Shown: positions 9,278 to 18,910, counted from the first letter of the stretch. The stretch is 52,956 bases of DNA from Bizionia sp. (GCA_020631395.1 JAHDHI010000030.1:1-52956), one strand, 5' to 3'. Notes: generated by a model from the sequence alone, not told the origin. Numbers and translations are program-made.

Positions 9278-10111
9278 TTATAAGTCTCGCTTTTCCAATA
9301 ACTTGTATGAGAAAAAGATAAAAATCGCAGTCCAACCCAATACAATGGCAATTTCATACCAATGTACGGCATAGTCAAAATTGAAATCTTCTCCTATTTG
9401 ATTGGCTACTTCCTTTACTGCTCCCAGTCTAGAAAAGGGTTGGTCTATCAAATTCCATAAAGATTTGAATGGTAGGAATTGGTAGATGTTGTCTATGGTG
9501 TTCGTTCCTCGATAGTACCCTGATAAAATTCCATAGCTAATGATCTCAATGAGAAACAATACGGCGATTGCTCCAATGGCAAAAGCAGATCTTTTTATCA
9601 ATATTCCAAAAAACAATCCCAAGGAGAAAAAGCCCACCAATTTTATGAAGAATGCAAAAAGATATTCTAAATCTGAAAAAACGTGATAGCTTTCTGTAAT
9701 GCTTGAAAAAGCATATCCCAAGAACAATGATACGACAAAGACAAAAAGAGTAGAGACAAGAGCAAAGACGACTGCTGTTATAAATTTCGAAAATATGAAT
9801 TCTTTCTTGCTCAATCCATCGATCAAGTTTTGTTTCAATGTCTTGTTGCTATATTCATTGGCTGTCATCGAAACAATTACAATGAGCAGAAACACTTTCA
9901 AAAGGGCTGCGACAAATGTATTGAAATGCCATATGTATGGGAAGTTGAAAATACCTTGCTCAGCCAAATGAAATTTTATGGGGCCTATGTCGAATTTAAT
10001 TGAAGCGATCAAGGCAATGGACGTCAAGAGAATGAAATAGGCCAAAATTAAGACCTTGCTGGCTCTGTTGTTCCAAAGTTTTATGAATTCTATATTTAAA
10101 AGTCGTAACAT
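9278..10111 (-). CDS. ABC-2 type transporter permease
   Basis: 277 residues, strongly hydrophobic with about six membrane segments: ~20-38, ~66-84, ~112-135, ~150-170, ~178-200 and ~250-268. The N-terminus MLRLLNIEFIKLWNNRASK is typical of ABC-2 permeases that share an operon with an ATPase, and the protein ends in a short charged tail (LLEKRDL). It starts 29 bp after the ATPase stop, so the two form one exporter in the inner membrane. The exported substrate is unknown; such pairs in Bacteroidota are often involved in drug or peptide resistance or gliding. A second hydrophobic frame inside the gene is only a shadow. Confidence 0.88.
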   Translation of the reverse strand: MLRLLNIEFIKLWNNRASKVLILAYFILLTSIALIASIKFDIGPIKFHLAEQGIFNFPYIWHFNTFVAALLKVFLLIVIVSMTANEYSNKTLKQNLIDGLSKKEFIFSKFITAVVFALVSTLFVFVVSLFLGYAFSSITESYHVFSDLEYLFAFFIKLVGFFSLGLFFGILIKRSAFAIGAIAVLFLIEIISYGILSGYYRGTNTIDNIYQFLPFKSLWNLIDQPFSRLGAVKEVANQIGEDFNFDYAVHWYEIAIVLGWTAIFIFFSYKLLEKRDL

Positions 10112-10140
10112 TATTTTGATTGGTTTTTGATTGATGATTC

Positions 10141-11040
10141 TTAGTTGTGGTTATCTGTAAGTTGAAGAAATTGTTCTTCCAAACTCTCTTTTCTCATTAC
10201 CAAATGTGATAGATAAATACCCTTTTCCACGAGTTGTTTGTTGAATTCGGAGGCAGAAGTTGGAGTGTTCAAAAAGGCAGTGATGAGATTGTCTTCCGTC
10301 TTTACGCTTTTAATGGATTCATGAGTCTCCAAAAAAGACAATAGCTTTGTTTGGTCGTCACATTTCAATTCAAAGAAACCATTGCTGGAAATCATTTCAT
10401 CCACACGGCCTGAGTATAATTTTTCTCCTTTTCTCAAGACTACGACATGCGAGCATACCTTTTCGACTTCATCCAATAGGTGAGAGGCCAATAAAATGGT
10501 TGTCCCATTGCTGGCAATGTCTCTAATAATTTCCCTGATTTGGTGAATACCTTGTGGATCCAAGCCATTCGTGGGCTCATCAAGAATTAATATTTCAGGA
10601 TCATTGAGTAGGGCGGAAGCAATTGCCAAACGTTGTTTCATACCTAAAGAAAAAGTACGAAATTTACTATCCTTTCTTTCCAACAAACCAACGACTTCAA
10701 GCTTTTCATCTATTTTGGAATCATCGATGTCTTTAATCTTGCAAACCAATTTCAAGTTTTGATAAGCTGTCATGTAGGGGTAAAAATTTGGTCGCTCAAT
10801 TATGGCTCCCACCTTTTTCAAGGCATCGTGCGTAGTTGTGTTTCCGTCAAACCATTTGAAATCCCCGGATGTTTTGTTCACTACGTTCAGGGCTATGCCC
10901 AAGGTTGTCGACTTACCACTCCCGTTTGGCCCTAATATGCCATAGACATTGCCTTTTTTTATTGTAAATGATAAATCTTTTACAGCAGTCAGGTAGCCGT
11001 ATTTTTTTGTTAGGTTATTAATAGTAAGAATGGTTTCCAA
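10141..11040 (-). CDS. ABC transporter ATP-binding protein
   Basis: 299 residues. All nucleotide-binding motifs are present: Walker A GPNGSGKST (37-45), signature SLGMKQR (131-137), Walker B LILDEPTNGLD (151-161) and the switch histidine in ASHLLDEVE (near 187). The ~90 residues after the ATPase core are the variable C-terminal extension seen in NatA/CcmA-like exporters. It pairs with the ABC-2 permease encoded directly downstream. It hydrolyses ATP at the cytoplasmic face to power export; the substrate cannot be inferred. Nothing in the motifs is degenerate. Confidence 0.93.
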   Translation of the reverse strand: METILTINNLTKKYGYLTAVKDLSFTIKKGNVYGILGPNGSGKSTTLGIALNVVNKTSGDFKWFDGNTTTHDALKKVGAIIERPNFYPYMTAYQNLKLVCKIKDIDDSKIDEKLEVVGLLERKDSKFRTFSLGMKQRLAIASALLNDPEILILDEPTNGLDPQGIHQIREIIRDIASNGTTILLASHLLDEVEKVCSHVVVLRKGEKLYSGRVDEMISSNGFFELKCDDQTKLLSFLETHESIKSVKTEDNLITAFLNTPTSASEFNKQLVEKGIYLSHLVMRKESLEEQFLQLTDNHN

Positions 11041-11218
11041 GATAAAAGTGTTTTGATTGATTTAAAGTAAGACGACTGGAAAGAATATTTGTTACAAATT
11101 AGGAAGAAAATTAAAGAAGACATTGGTTTTCGTCATAATTTTCATACCCTTTAGAAATATATGGTTTTTAGTTGAAAATTATTATTCGAATCCCAATTCC
11201 AAATTGATGTTATATATG

Positions 11219-11226
11219 TAATTTTG
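11219..11226 (+). promoter_or_regulatory. Candidate -7 element TAATTTTG
   Basis: TAATTTTG matches TAnnTTTG and sits 37 bp before the ATG at 11264, in the gap between the divergent ABC operon and the LamG gene. A -33 TTG at the standard spacing is not clear. Confidence 0.4.
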
Positions 11227-11263
11227 CAATATAACCCCTTAATTGATTAAATATTCAACAAAA

Positions 11264-12934
11264 ATGAACACGAAAAAATTACTATTTCTTATTTGCTTCT
11301 TATTTAGCGGCAAAGGATTCTTGCAATTGCAGCAAACAATGGGTCAAACAAGTCAAGACAACAAGAACTTGGTCAAGGAAACTTCTGGGTTGGTTGCCTT
11401 TTGGGATTTCGAAAGCAAAAGTGTCGCACTAGACAGGTACATTGCACATTCATCTTTGCCAGAATCTGCCATCGATGTAGCCAACAATGCCTTGTATCCC
11501 ATTTCTTTAAAGAAACATGGAGATGCACAAAGTTACACTGTGACCGATTGGGTGCAACAAAATGCTTCTACTCCAATACATGAAGATACTTCTGGCCCTT
11601 TCGGCAATGCGATTAAGTTGGATGCTGGACGTCTGTTTGCAGAGGTGCAAAGATCATTGTTCAATGATAAGCCATTGGCAGACATTCATGGTCATCAGCC
11701 TTTCACTCTTATTACTTGGGTTAAGTTTCATGGCCCAAACAATCATCACATTGTTGGTATTTGGGATGAAGGAGAAGCTGGTGTTGCAGAAAAGAAATAT
11801 AGTGGACAAAGGCAGTTTGCCTTGTTTACAATAAACAGATATCCTCATAAGCTGTTTGCTCATTTTTCTGCGACAGGAGCTGCTACTTATCCACAATCGT
11901 TGGTGTCAGGGAGTCAATATGCCCATTTGCGAGCAGTCAACGGGGTTATTCTGGATCATGCCCCCGGAGAAGGATTGAGCAATGTCAGTGACAAGTGGTA
12001 TCAATTTGCCATGACCTATGATGGCAATGTCGTATGTTCCTACGTAAATGGGGTGCTAGAAAACTTTTCTTATATCAACCAAACGAATTCTACCAACTCG
12101 GATCATGTACTGATGGATGTTGAGGGTACTTCCGAGGAAGCATTGATGACTAATCCCAACCCATTTGACTACAGTATTTACAGCCCTCGAAAGTTTATTG
12201 TCAAATTCAATGGAAATTACCACAACAATTCTCAGGTAAAAGAACATTACATAGATTTGGATTTCGTGTCGGCCAACAAAACACTAACATATAAACGTGT
12301 TGGAACCAGTAATCTGGACTACTATATAGAGTATGCCATAAAACGTAACGATGCGACTATGGTTTCTGGTAATTTCACAGCAACTTCAGATGAACAATTA
12401 GAAAACCTACCTACGGATTTAGTGGTTGAAGAAGGAGATGTTTTAGAGTTGAGATTAAAGGAAAATGATGACAATGGAACACAAATTGGTAATCTGGTAA
12501 GGAGGGAGATTGGAGATGGAGCTCCTTTTTCTTTCGGGAAAATCCTTGGGGGACCAAACACGGGAGCTCAGGTTCATATGGATGGAGCTGCTATTTTCAA
12601 TAGAGCATTTACTCCTGAAGAATTGGGTGTTTTGATTTTCGATCCAACCTTGTCAGTCGCTTCCAATACTATTGTAAAGGGAAATTCTGTTTCCGTATAC
12701 CCCAATCCAGGGAAAGAATTGTTGATTGTTCGTTTTGATGCCCCATCTATCATAAATGCTGATGACTCTATCATTACGATCTACAATATTACTGGAAAAG
12801 TCATAAATGACTTGCCGAATCAGAGAAGTGGGGTTTCTGTAAAGTATGATATTCAGAACCTTAATGGAGGTGTCTACATCATAAGCGTAAGAAATGGTGA
12901 TCAAGTCGTAAATAAATTATTCATAAAAGAATAA
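11264..12934 (+). CDS. Secreted LamG-like protein with T9SS type A sorting domain
   Basis: 556 residues from the ATG at 11264; a TTG seven codons upstream is less likely because it would lengthen the n-region. MNTKKLLFLICFLFSG is a signal peptide. Residues ~40-240 look like a concanavalin/LamG lectin-like jelly roll: GLVAFWDFES near the start, FTLITWVKF, WYQFAMTYDGN and the C-terminal strand AAIFNRAFTPEELGVL (~residue 445-460). An inserted beta-rich region (~290-420) separates the two parts. The last ~85 residues (SVYPNPGKELLIVRF, ITIYNITGKVI, LNGGVYIISV, VVNKLFIKE) are a type A T9SS tail. The protein is therefore probably exported and anchored on the surface, with a carbohydrate- or protein-binding role. 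It is monocistronic and followed by a strong hairpin. Confidence 0.87.
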   Translation: MNTKKLLFLICFLFSGKGFLQLQQTMGQTSQDNKNLVKETSGLVAFWDFESKSVALDRYIAHSSLPESAIDVANNALYPISLKKHGDAQSYTVTDWVQQNASTPIHEDTSGPFGNAIKLDAGRLFAEVQRSLFNDKPLADIHGHQPFTLITWVKFHGPNNHHIVGIWDEGEAGVAEKKYSGQRQFALFTINRYPHKLFAHFSATGAATYPQSLVSGSQYAHLRAVNGVILDHAPGEGLSNVSDKWYQFAMTYDGNVVCSYVNGVLENFSYINQTNSTNSDHVLMDVEGTSEEALMTNPNPFDYSIYSPRKFIVKFNGNYHNNSQVKEHYIDLDFVSANKTLTYKRVGTSNLDYYIEYAIKRNDATMVSGNFTATSDEQLENLPTDLVVEEGDVLELRLKENDDNGTQIGNLVRREIGDGAPFSFGKILGGPNTGAQVHMDGAAIFNRAFTPEELGVLIFDPTLSVASNTIVKGNSVSVYPNPGKELLIVRFDAPSIINADDSIITIYNITGKVINDLPNQRSGVSVKYDIQNLNGGVYIISVRNGDQVVNKLFIKE

Positions 12935-12945
12935 AAGTGGAGATA

Positions 12946-12990
12946 AAATAGCACAAAGCCCCTTTATTTTAGGACTTCTTTGTGCTATTT
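12946..12990 (+). terminator. Long hairpin after the LamG gene
   Basis: AAATAGCACAAAG (12946-12958) pairs perfectly with CTTTGTGCTATTT (12978-12990), a 13-bp stem with a 19-nt loop, starting 12 bp after the stop codon. The 3' side lacks a long T run. Confidence 0.6.
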
Positions 12991-13088
12991 GAAAAAGGTC
13001 AAGAGCATAAACATAGCTTCCTTTTAAAAGATAACCCTGAGTTGTCATATTATGTGTCTCTTTGTTTATATTGGTTTGAATTTAGAGT

Positions 13089-13096
13089 TAAATTTG
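13089..13096 (+). promoter_or_regulatory. Candidate -7 element TAAATTTG
   Basis: TAAATTTG fits TAnnTTTG and ends 18 bp before the ATG at 13115, which also argues for that start over the upstream in-frame ATG at 13052. A TTTG at 13061-13064 lies 24 bp upstream, slightly long for a -33 box. Confidence 0.35.
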
Positions 13097-13114
13097 AGTA
13101 ATTTTAAACCAGAT

Positions 13115-14173
13115 ATGAGCGATTTGAAAATTTCCAAGAAAAAACCATCTTATCCAATCAACGACAAGTTGCATGGTTATCTTACCGAATACAATCGAAA
13201 TACCAGAATTCCGATTTCCTATGACGACTTGTTGCGCTTTCAAGGATCTGTGACCGTATATGATAAATATGAGAAGGATACACTTTGGATTCGTGTCTAC
13301 TACAATGAATTCGAAAGAGAAGAGATCGACTTGAGTTTGAAGAGAGTCTATACCAATTTGCATTCTGATGGAAATGAGAAAACCATTCCTTTTTTGAATG
13401 TTGACGCCATAGATTATTGCACTTTTGGGAACTCGAAACCTTTTCGAGTGAAAATTCGAAACATATTAAATGACAACTACACCTATTTCTACGTGAAAAA
13501 GGCGGATGCCTCCCGTGTCTATGGCTTGGAGTTGGAGCATATGCTGTCTCCTTACAACTTGAATTTTATGGTTTACAAGGATACATTGATAGAGGAGCAT
13601 ATTGCTGGCATTCCCGGCGATGAATTTATATCCAATATGCTGGTGGATTGTACGGATTCTGAAAAATCCCAAATAGCAAAGGAGTTCGTGAAATTCAATG
13701 AACGATGCATGATTCGTCTTTTGGGAGATATGCGATCCTATAATTATGTAATCGTACCAACTCATGATTTCGATCATGTCGTATTCAAGATAAGAGCCAT
13801 AGATTTTGACCAACAATCCTATGAAGGCAAGTTCAATGTCTACAGACCTCAGTTTTTCAAGGAGAATTATACAATGGTCGAATTGGTTTCCGAAAAGTTT
13901 CAAAAAGAATCCATAGACCAATATAAGATAGAAGAGCGCTCAATTGTTGCAAAGCGCATGATTAGCTACCATGACCGTATCAAAGCCTTGTTGAATTGCA
14001 TGATCAATGATTCAATTTCAAACAAGACACACATAGACTTGTTAAAATCAAAAATATACGATTACACCTTGGATTTGAAATTCAAGCGAAGCAAGAATAT
14101 GGGGGAAATTCTAAAAAATGCCTTGGAATATGTAAAACGGAATTATCAGGATATGAATACCAAACAATTATGA
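13115..14173 (+). CDS. Uncharacterised protein with weak kinase-like signature
   Basis: 352 residues from MSDLKISKKK at 13115. An upstream ATG at 13052 would add 21 residues and place the candidate promoter inside the gene. No signal peptide or membrane segment is present, so it should be cytoplasmic. The middle holds EEHIAGIPGDEFI (~165-180), then RLLGDMRSYNYVIV (~212-225) followed by IRAIDFDQQS (~240). The spacing and form recall the catalytic loop ('GDxxxxN') and metal-binding 'DFD' of aminoglycoside-phosphotransferase/HipA-type kinase folds. No glycine-rich loop is obvious. The C-terminal third is basic and helical. It is convergent with, and 3 bp from, the pRiA4b ORF-3-like gene. I do not recognise the family; kinase-like function is an inference only. 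Confidence 0.7.
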   Translation: MSDLKISKKKPSYPINDKLHGYLTEYNRNTRIPISYDDLLRFQGSVTVYDKYEKDTLWIRVYYNEFEREEIDLSLKRVYTNLHSDGNEKTIPFLNVDAIDYCTFGNSKPFRVKIRNILNDNYTYFYVKKADASRVYGLELEHMLSPYNLNFMVYKDTLIEEHIAGIPGDEFISNMLVDCTDSEKSQIAKEFVKFNERCMIRLLGDMRSYNYVIVPTHDFDHVVFKIRAIDFDQQSYEGKFNVYRPQFFKENYTMVELVSEKFQKESIDQYKIEERSIVAKRMISYHDRIKALLNCMINDSISNKTHIDLLKSKIYDYTLDLKFKRSKNMGEILKNALEYVKRNYQDMNTKQL

Positions 14174-14176
14174 TGG

Positions 14177-14686
14177 CTAGTTCCAATTCTCATTGAAATC
14201 CAAATTGTCGTAATCGTCAATGTTGAAATCATCATCAAGGTCGTCATCGTCATTTTCGGCTTCAAATAATTTTTCTGGCGCATTTTCGGGAACTTGCCCT
14301 TGTACGAACATCAAGTTAGGATAATCTACACCCTCTGTCTCCTCCGCTATTTCTGCCAATTCAACATAGAAAGTCCACATGTTTAAAAAGTCGTAAACGT
14401 AAATGAGTTTTGTTTGAGCTTCGTGAACGGTGTCGTCCAAGGCAGTTTCATTCATCAAACGTACTTCATTCCCTGTTTCACTCATATCGAACAAAGAGAT
14501 TTCTTCTCCTTGGTTCCATTCATCGTCACTTATGTAGAAAGAGGCCATTTCCGAACCATCGAAGCCAAACGACTGTGTGATGATGTTATGTAAATCTTCA
14601 AGTGTATCGGTTTCTCTAATTTCTAAATCACGAAAAATGTCCTCCTCGGTATCATTGTCAAGAATGACTCTAAATCTATAAATCAT
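14177..14686 (-). CDS. pRiA4b ORF-3-like / IS1096 TnpR-like domain protein
   Basis: 169 residues. The start MIYRFRVILDNDTEEDIFRD followed by ETDTLEDLHNIITQSFGFDG and MASFYISDDEWNQGEEISL is the pattern of the plasmid pRiA4b ORF-3-like family, also labelled 'IS1096 element passenger TnpR family'. The C-terminus is a run of Asp/Asn/Glu (EAENDDDDLDDDFNIDDYD), giving a very acidic tail. Despite the family name nothing around it looks like a transposon, and the gene is widespread as a chromosomal gene in flavobacteria. Its function is unknown. It is cytoplasmic, with no signal peptide. It converges with the kinase-like gene. Confidence 0.8.
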   Translation of the reverse strand: MIYRFRVILDNDTEEDIFRDLEIRETDTLEDLHNIITQSFGFDGSEMASFYISDDEWNQGEEISLFDMSETGNEVRLMNETALDDTVHEAQTKLIYVYDFLNMWTFYVELAEIAEETEGVDYPNLMFVQGQVPENAPEKLFEAENDDDDLDDDFNIDDYDNLDFNENWN

Positions 14687-14724
14687 TGCGAATAGTTAAG
14701 GTTGCAAAGATAATGGTTTTTCAA

Positions 14725-15741
14725 TTACTTACTAAAGCGATGCAAGGTAAATGTCATGGCACTCAACAAGAAAAATGCTCCTATTTGATGTGCTACTCCC
14801 AGCCATACGGGTACAGCTAGAATCAATGTTAAGACACCTAGCAAAAATTGGAGGCCAACCAATGCCAATAGACTGTTTATTCCTTTCTGTTGAAAAGAGG
14901 ATAAAGGATGCTTCTTTGCCTTGTACCAAATGAAGCCAATACACAATACTACGAGATATGCAAGTGTTCTATGTACGAATTGCACACCACTTCTGCCTTC
15001 TATGAAGTTTTTATGCAATGGTGTTTGCTCCATGTGTACGGTTTCATGCATGAATTTGCCCTCGCTCATCATTGGCCAGTGGTTATGAATGAATCCGGCA
15101 TCCAAACCAGCCACAAATGCACCGTAGACTATTTGCAACAAAAGTACTACCATACCGATGCGTATAATGCTTCTAAGGCTTTTGTTCATTTCCTTTTTGT
15201 TGGGGAACATAATATCCAAAGCTACCCAAAAGGTGTAGGCAAATGTTATGAAAGCAGTGGTCAAATGAGCTGCCAACCTATAATGGCTTACATCTGGTCT
15301 ATCGACCAGTCCACTTTTTACCATATACCAACCCAAAAAGCCTTGAAAACCTCCCAAGCATAAGAGTATGATGGATTTTTTTATCGTGGTCTTCGAGAGT
15401 TGTTTGGTAATTAAGAAGTATAGGAATGGGAGAAAGAACACCAACCCTATGAAACGACCGATGACTCTATGCAGCCATTCCCAAAAATAGATGTCTTTGA
15501 AATCCTGAAGTGTGAATTGATTGTTTAGTTTTTGATATTCTGGATATTGCTTGTAAAGATCGAAGGCTTCATTCCATTCCACGTCATTCATAGGAGGAAT
15601 GGTACCAGATATTAGTTTGTAGTTGGAAATGGACAAACCAGAATGAGTCAATCTGGTAATGCCTCCGACTACCACCATTATAAATATCAATAGACATCCA
15701 GCCAATAGCCAGTAAACTACTTTTTTATTGTCTTTTTTCAT
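14725..15741 (-). CDS. ctaA: Heme A synthase, COX15/CtaA family
   Basis: 338 residues from the ATG at 15741; the in-frame start three codons earlier adds little. About eight membrane helices. The first helix ends VVVGGITRLTHSGLSI, the family hallmark of CtaA/Cox15. WEWLHRVIGRFIGL follows near residue 90, with the conserved His and Arg of the heme site, and further conserved histidines occur in DVSHYRLAAHL, VQFVHRTLAYL and GVAHQIGAFFL. It oxidises heme O to heme A in the inner membrane for aa3-type cytochrome oxidases. The length matches the family. It starts 22 bp downstream of the CCA-adding enzyme stop and may be co-transcribed with it. No other oxidase genes are in the window. Confidence 0.93.
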   Translation of the reverse strand: MKKDNKKVVYWLLAGCLLIFIMVVVGGITRLTHSGLSISNYKLISGTIPPMNDVEWNEAFDLYKQYPEYQKLNNQFTLQDFKDIYFWEWLHRVIGRFIGLVFFLPFLYFLITKQLSKTTIKKSIILLCLGGFQGFLGWYMVKSGLVDRPDVSHYRLAAHLTTAFITFAYTFWVALDIMFPNKKEMNKSLRSIIRIGMVVLLLQIVYGAFVAGLDAGFIHNHWPMMSEGKFMHETVHMEQTPLHKNFIEGRSGVQFVHRTLAYLVVLCIGFIWYKAKKHPLSSFQQKGINSLLALVGLQFLLGVLTLILAVPVWLGVAHQIGAFFLLSAMTFTLHRFSK

Positions 15742-15763
15742 TGGTAACATTCTTTTCGAATAG

Positions 15764-17182
15764 TTAATTGCTAATTTTCAATCCCAAGGCTTTCCCTTTT
15801 TTCAACATTAAATTGTAAGCAGCTTCATGTTCATTGGGTATTTCTCCTTCCAAAATGGCTTCTTTTATGGCTTCTTTGATTAGACCTATTTCGCGAGAAG
15901 GTTTCAAATTGAAGGTTTTCATTATTTCTTCACCGGAAACAGGCGGTTGAAAATTGCGAACGCTATCTTTGGCTTCGACTTCTATTATCTTTTCGCGTAC
16001 TATTTTAAAGTTGTTGTGGTATTTGTTGAACTTTCTAGGGTTTTTGGTTGTAATGTCCGCTTCACAAAGCGTCATTAAGTCCTCTACATATTCACCTGCG
16101 TCAAACACCAAACGTCTCACTGCGGAATCTGTTACGATGTCTTGAGCCAAAACAATGGGGCGAGAGCTCATGAATACCAGTTTTTGAACATATTTCATTT
16201 TCTCGTTCAAGGGCATTTTCAAACGCTTGAATAGGTGATATACCATTTTGGAGCCTTCAAATTCATGGGCATGGAAGGTCCATCCTACTTTTTTGCTGAA
16301 TTTTTTAGTCGGAGCTTTTCCTATGTCATGCAATAAGGCTGCCCAACGTAGCCAAACGTCGTTGGTGTGTTTTGAAATATTGTCGACCACTTCCAATGTG
16401 TGGTAGAAGTTGTCTTTGTGTTTTTGTCCTTCAACTTCATCTATGCCCTTCAAGGCTGTCAATTCTGGTAAAATATGTTTCAGCAAGCCTGTTTTTTCCA
16501 ATAGCAAAAAACCAATGGATGGTGTTTGGCTTTCCAAGATCTTATTTAGTTCGACTACGATGCGTTCCTTTGTGATTATCTTGATGCGATCATTGTTTCT
16601 TTTTATTGCATCCAGAGATTCTTTTTCTATGGTAAAGCCCAATTGTGATGCAAAACGAATGGCCCTCATCATTCTCAAAGGATCATCACTATAGGTAATG
16701 TCTGGATCCAAAGGAGTACGAATGGTTTTTTCATCCAAATCCTTGATGCCATTAAAGGGATCCAACAAGTCCCCAAAATTGGTTTCGGACAAGTCCAAAG
16801 CTAGTGCATTTATACTAAAGTCACGACGGTTTTGGTCATCTTGCAAGGTGCCGTTTTCCACTATGGGATTCCTGCTGTTGGCATTGTAGGATTCTTTTCT
16901 TGCCCCTACGAATTCGATTTCCACGTCATTGTAGCGTAGCATTGCCGTTCCATAGGTTTTAAATACTTGTACCTTTGGTTTGTTCGGCAAGTTCTTTGCT
17001 ACTTGTCTAGCAAGCTCGATACCACTGCCAACAGCAACTATGTCTATGTCTTTCGCGTCACCACGTTTCAATAGATAATCTCTGACAAATCCTCCAATGA
17101 CGTAGCTATCCAATGATAGTTCTGCTGCAGATTTGGAAATGATTTGGAATATCTTGTTTTGTAGGGCGTCTTTATAATTCAT
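15764..17182 (-). CDS. cca: CCA tRNA nucleotidyltransferase (poly(A) polymerase-type) with HD domain
   Basis: 472 residues. The nucleotidyltransferase head has [12 protein letters not shown] (30-41) and the metal-binding DID (45-47), followed by [12 protein letters not shown] (~135-147) and a neck region with [17 protein letters not shown]. The C-terminal half carries an HD domain ([13 protein letters not shown]). This is the usual flavobacterial arrangement. The enzyme adds or repairs the 3'-CCA of tRNAs in the cytoplasm. No Bacteroidota -7 element is clear upstream. The length is normal and all catalytic motifs are intact. Confidence 0.93.
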   Translation of the reverse strand: MNYKDALQNKIFQIISKSAAELSLDSYVIGGFVRDYLLKRGDAKDIDIVAVGSGIELARQVAKNLPNKPKVQVFKTYGTAMLRYNDVEIEFVGARKESYNANSRNPIVENGTLQDDQNRRDFSINALALDLSETNFGDLLDPFNGIKDLDEKTIRTPLDPDITYSDDPLRMMRAIRFASQLGFTIEKESLDAIKRNNDRIKIITKERIVVELNKILESQTPSIGFLLLEKTGLLKHILPELTALKGIDEVEGQKHKDNFYHTLEVVDNISKHTNDVWLRWAALLHDIGKAPTKKFSKKVGWTFHAHEFEGSKMVYHLFKRLKMPLNEKMKYVQKLVFMSSRPIVLAQDIVTDSAVRRLVFDAGEYVEDLMTLCEADITTKNPRKFNKYHNNFKIVREKIIEVEAKDSVRNFQPPVSGEEIMKTFNLKPSREIGLIKEAIKEAILEGEIPNEHEAAYNLMLKKGKALGLKISN

Positions 17183-17292
17183 TTATTGTTTTTTTATCAC
17201 TAATCCACCAACATTGCATATCATGATTTTACGGCATAAAAATGTTTTTGTGAAAATCAGTTTGAATGATCAGTACATTCGAAACCAACCTT

Positions 17293-17853
17293 TTATTCGC
17301 GAATTATCTTTATCCCTCCATTGTTGCTTAACTTAATTATTGCAGAAGGATTTGCATTGCCATTTTCGCTTTGCAAATTTACGACATAATCCACACCTTT
17401 TAAAATGGCTTCATCTATTTCTTCAAAGGATTTTGGTGTTGGTTTTCCTGCGATGTTTGCAGATGTCGACACCAATGGCTTCCCCAGTTTGCGTATGAGT
17501 CTTTGACAAAAGTTGTTTTGTACTATTCTTATACCTAGAGTATTGTCCTCAGCAATCAGGTTTTCTGCAACTCCGGCTGGGTTGTCATAAATTATGGTAG
17601 TGGGCTTTGCTGCCAATTCTATGATGTTGTATGCAACATTGGGCACATTGTCCACGTGTCTTTCCAACATTCCGAAGTTGTTTACCAAGCAAATCATGGT
17701 TTTTGATTCTGCTCTTTGCTTTAGTTTGTATATTTTCTGGACAGCTACCGAATTGGCCGCATCACAGCCAATACCCCAAACGGTATCAGTAGGGTAAAGA
17801 ATGATACCCCCTCTTTTAAGGATTTCGACTACCTTGTAAATTTCTTCTTTCAT
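17293..17853 (-). CDS. tsaC: L-threonylcarbamoyladenylate synthase (TsaC/YrdC family)
   Basis: 186 residues, the short YrdC-only form without the Sua5 C-terminal domain. Motifs: GGIILYPTDTVWGIGCDA near residue 15-32, KLKQRAESKTMICLV and the conserved STSANIAGKPTP near 135-147. It forms threonylcarbamoyl-AMP from threonine, bicarbonate and ATP, the first step of the t6A37 modification of ANN-decoding tRNAs. It is divergent from the glycosyltransferase at 17924; the shared ~70-bp gap is AT-rich. It is separated by 110 bp from the CCA-adding enzyme downstream, another tRNA maturation gene. Confidence 0.93.
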   Translation of the reverse strand: MKEEIYKVVEILKRGGIILYPTDTVWGIGCDAANSVAVQKIYKLKQRAESKTMICLVNNFGMLERHVDNVPNVAYNIIELAAKPTTIIYDNPAGVAENLIAEDNTLGIRIVQNNFCQRLIRKLGKPLVSTSANIAGKPTPKSFEEIDEAILKGVDYVVNLQSENGNANPSAIIKLSNNGGIKIIRE

Positions 17854-17923
17854 CGGATTTAATTATGTGGCAAAATTAATTTATTTTGATGGATATGTGT
17901 ATTTTTATCCTTCATTTAAGTTT

Positions 17924-18910
17924 ATGAACATCAAGACCATCTTAGTAGCCAACAATCACCTTAAAAAAGTAGGAGGTTCGGAGACCTTTACCTATGCTTT
18001 GATAGAAGCTTTGCTGAAAAAAGGTTTTGAAGTAGAATACTTTACTTTTTTCAAAGGGAATGTCTCCAAAAGAATAGAGCGAGATTTAAACGTTGGGTTT
18101 ATGTCAAGAAGCAAATATGACTTGATTTTGGCAAATCACAATACATGTGTAAATTACCTCAGTAGAAGGGGAATCACCATACAGACATGTCATGGGATCT
18201 TTCCAAAAGAAGAGCAGCCTTCTCGATATGCAGATGGACACATAGGAATTTCGAAAGAAGTCAAGGACCATCTTGAAGCATTGGGTTTTAAATCTGAAAT
18301 TATTGTAAATGGAATTGATTGCGAGCGTTATACCATAGAGAAGCCAATCAATGAAACCTTGACAAAGGTGATGAGTCTAAGTCAGTCTGAAACTGCTAAT
18401 GCAAAAATTGAAGCTGCATGCAATGTACTTGGCTTGGAGTTTACGAAATTCAACAAGCATGAAAATCCCGTTTGGAATGTTGAACATATGATAAACGATG
18501 TGGATTTGGTACTAGGGCTAGGGCGTTCCGCTTATGAAGCAATGGCGTGTGGTAGAGCAGTGGTAGTGTTTGATGAACGTGATTACTTCAAATCGTATTC
18601 CGACGGGTATATGACACCGGCCTTGGTCGAAAAATGTGTGGAAAACAATTGCTCTGGGCGTTATTCGAAATTGGAGTTCTCTACAGAGGATTTAATTTCC
18701 GAATTCAAGAAGTATAGAAAAAAAGATGGAGATGCTTTACGAGAATTGGCACTGAAATCCTTTAATATGAACTTACAGGTGGAGAAGTACTTGCATTTTG
18801 CATCTGGTTTGACCAAGAAAAACAACAGTTTGAAGTTGTTGTTGGCTAGTTGGTATCAGAACCATAGAATGAACAAAAGAAAGCGGAAATTGAAGAAAAA
18901 GGAACAATGA
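17924..18910 (+). CDS. Glycosyltransferase family 4-like protein
   Basis: 328 residues from ATG 17924. The longer in-frame start at 17867 adds 19 residues of unlikely leader before the typical strand MNIKTILVANNHLKKVGGS. The N-terminal GGSETFTYALIEALLKKG loop is the acceptor-side glycine-rich motif of GT-B enzymes. The C-terminal domain has VNGIDCERY and LGLGRSAYEAMACGRAVVV, the donor-binding block in which the expected E-x7-E is only partly kept (YEAMACG). A basic tail (NKRKRKLKKKE) may help membrane contact. It opens the surface-glycan region and ends 3 bp from a convergent GT2 gene. Donor and acceptor are unknown. Confidence 0.85.
   Translation: MNIKTILVANNHLKKVGGSETFTYALIEALLKKGFEVEYFTFFKGNVSKRIERDLNVGFMSRSKYDLILANHNTCVNYLSRRGITIQTCHGIFPKEEQPSRYADGHIGISKEVKDHLEALGFKSEIIVNGIDCERYTIEKPINETLTKVMSLSQSETANAKIEAACNVLGLEFTKFNKHENPVWNVEHMINDVDLVLGLGRSAYEAMACGRAVVVFDERDYFKSYSDGYMTPALVEKCVENNCSGRYSKLEFSTEDLISEFKKYRKKDGDALRELALKSFNMNLQVEKYLHFASGLTKKNNSLKLLLASWYQNHRMNKRKRKLKKKEQ

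Noticed and set aside
9169-9378. A minus-strand frame of 69 codons between the T9SS gene and the permease.
   Set aside because: It lies mostly inside the permease gene in another frame and has no start signal of its own.
14177-14686. The family name 'IS1096 passenger TnpR' hints at a mobile element.
   Set aside because: No terminal inverted repeats, transposase or target duplication flank it, and the family is chromosomal in most Bacteroidota.
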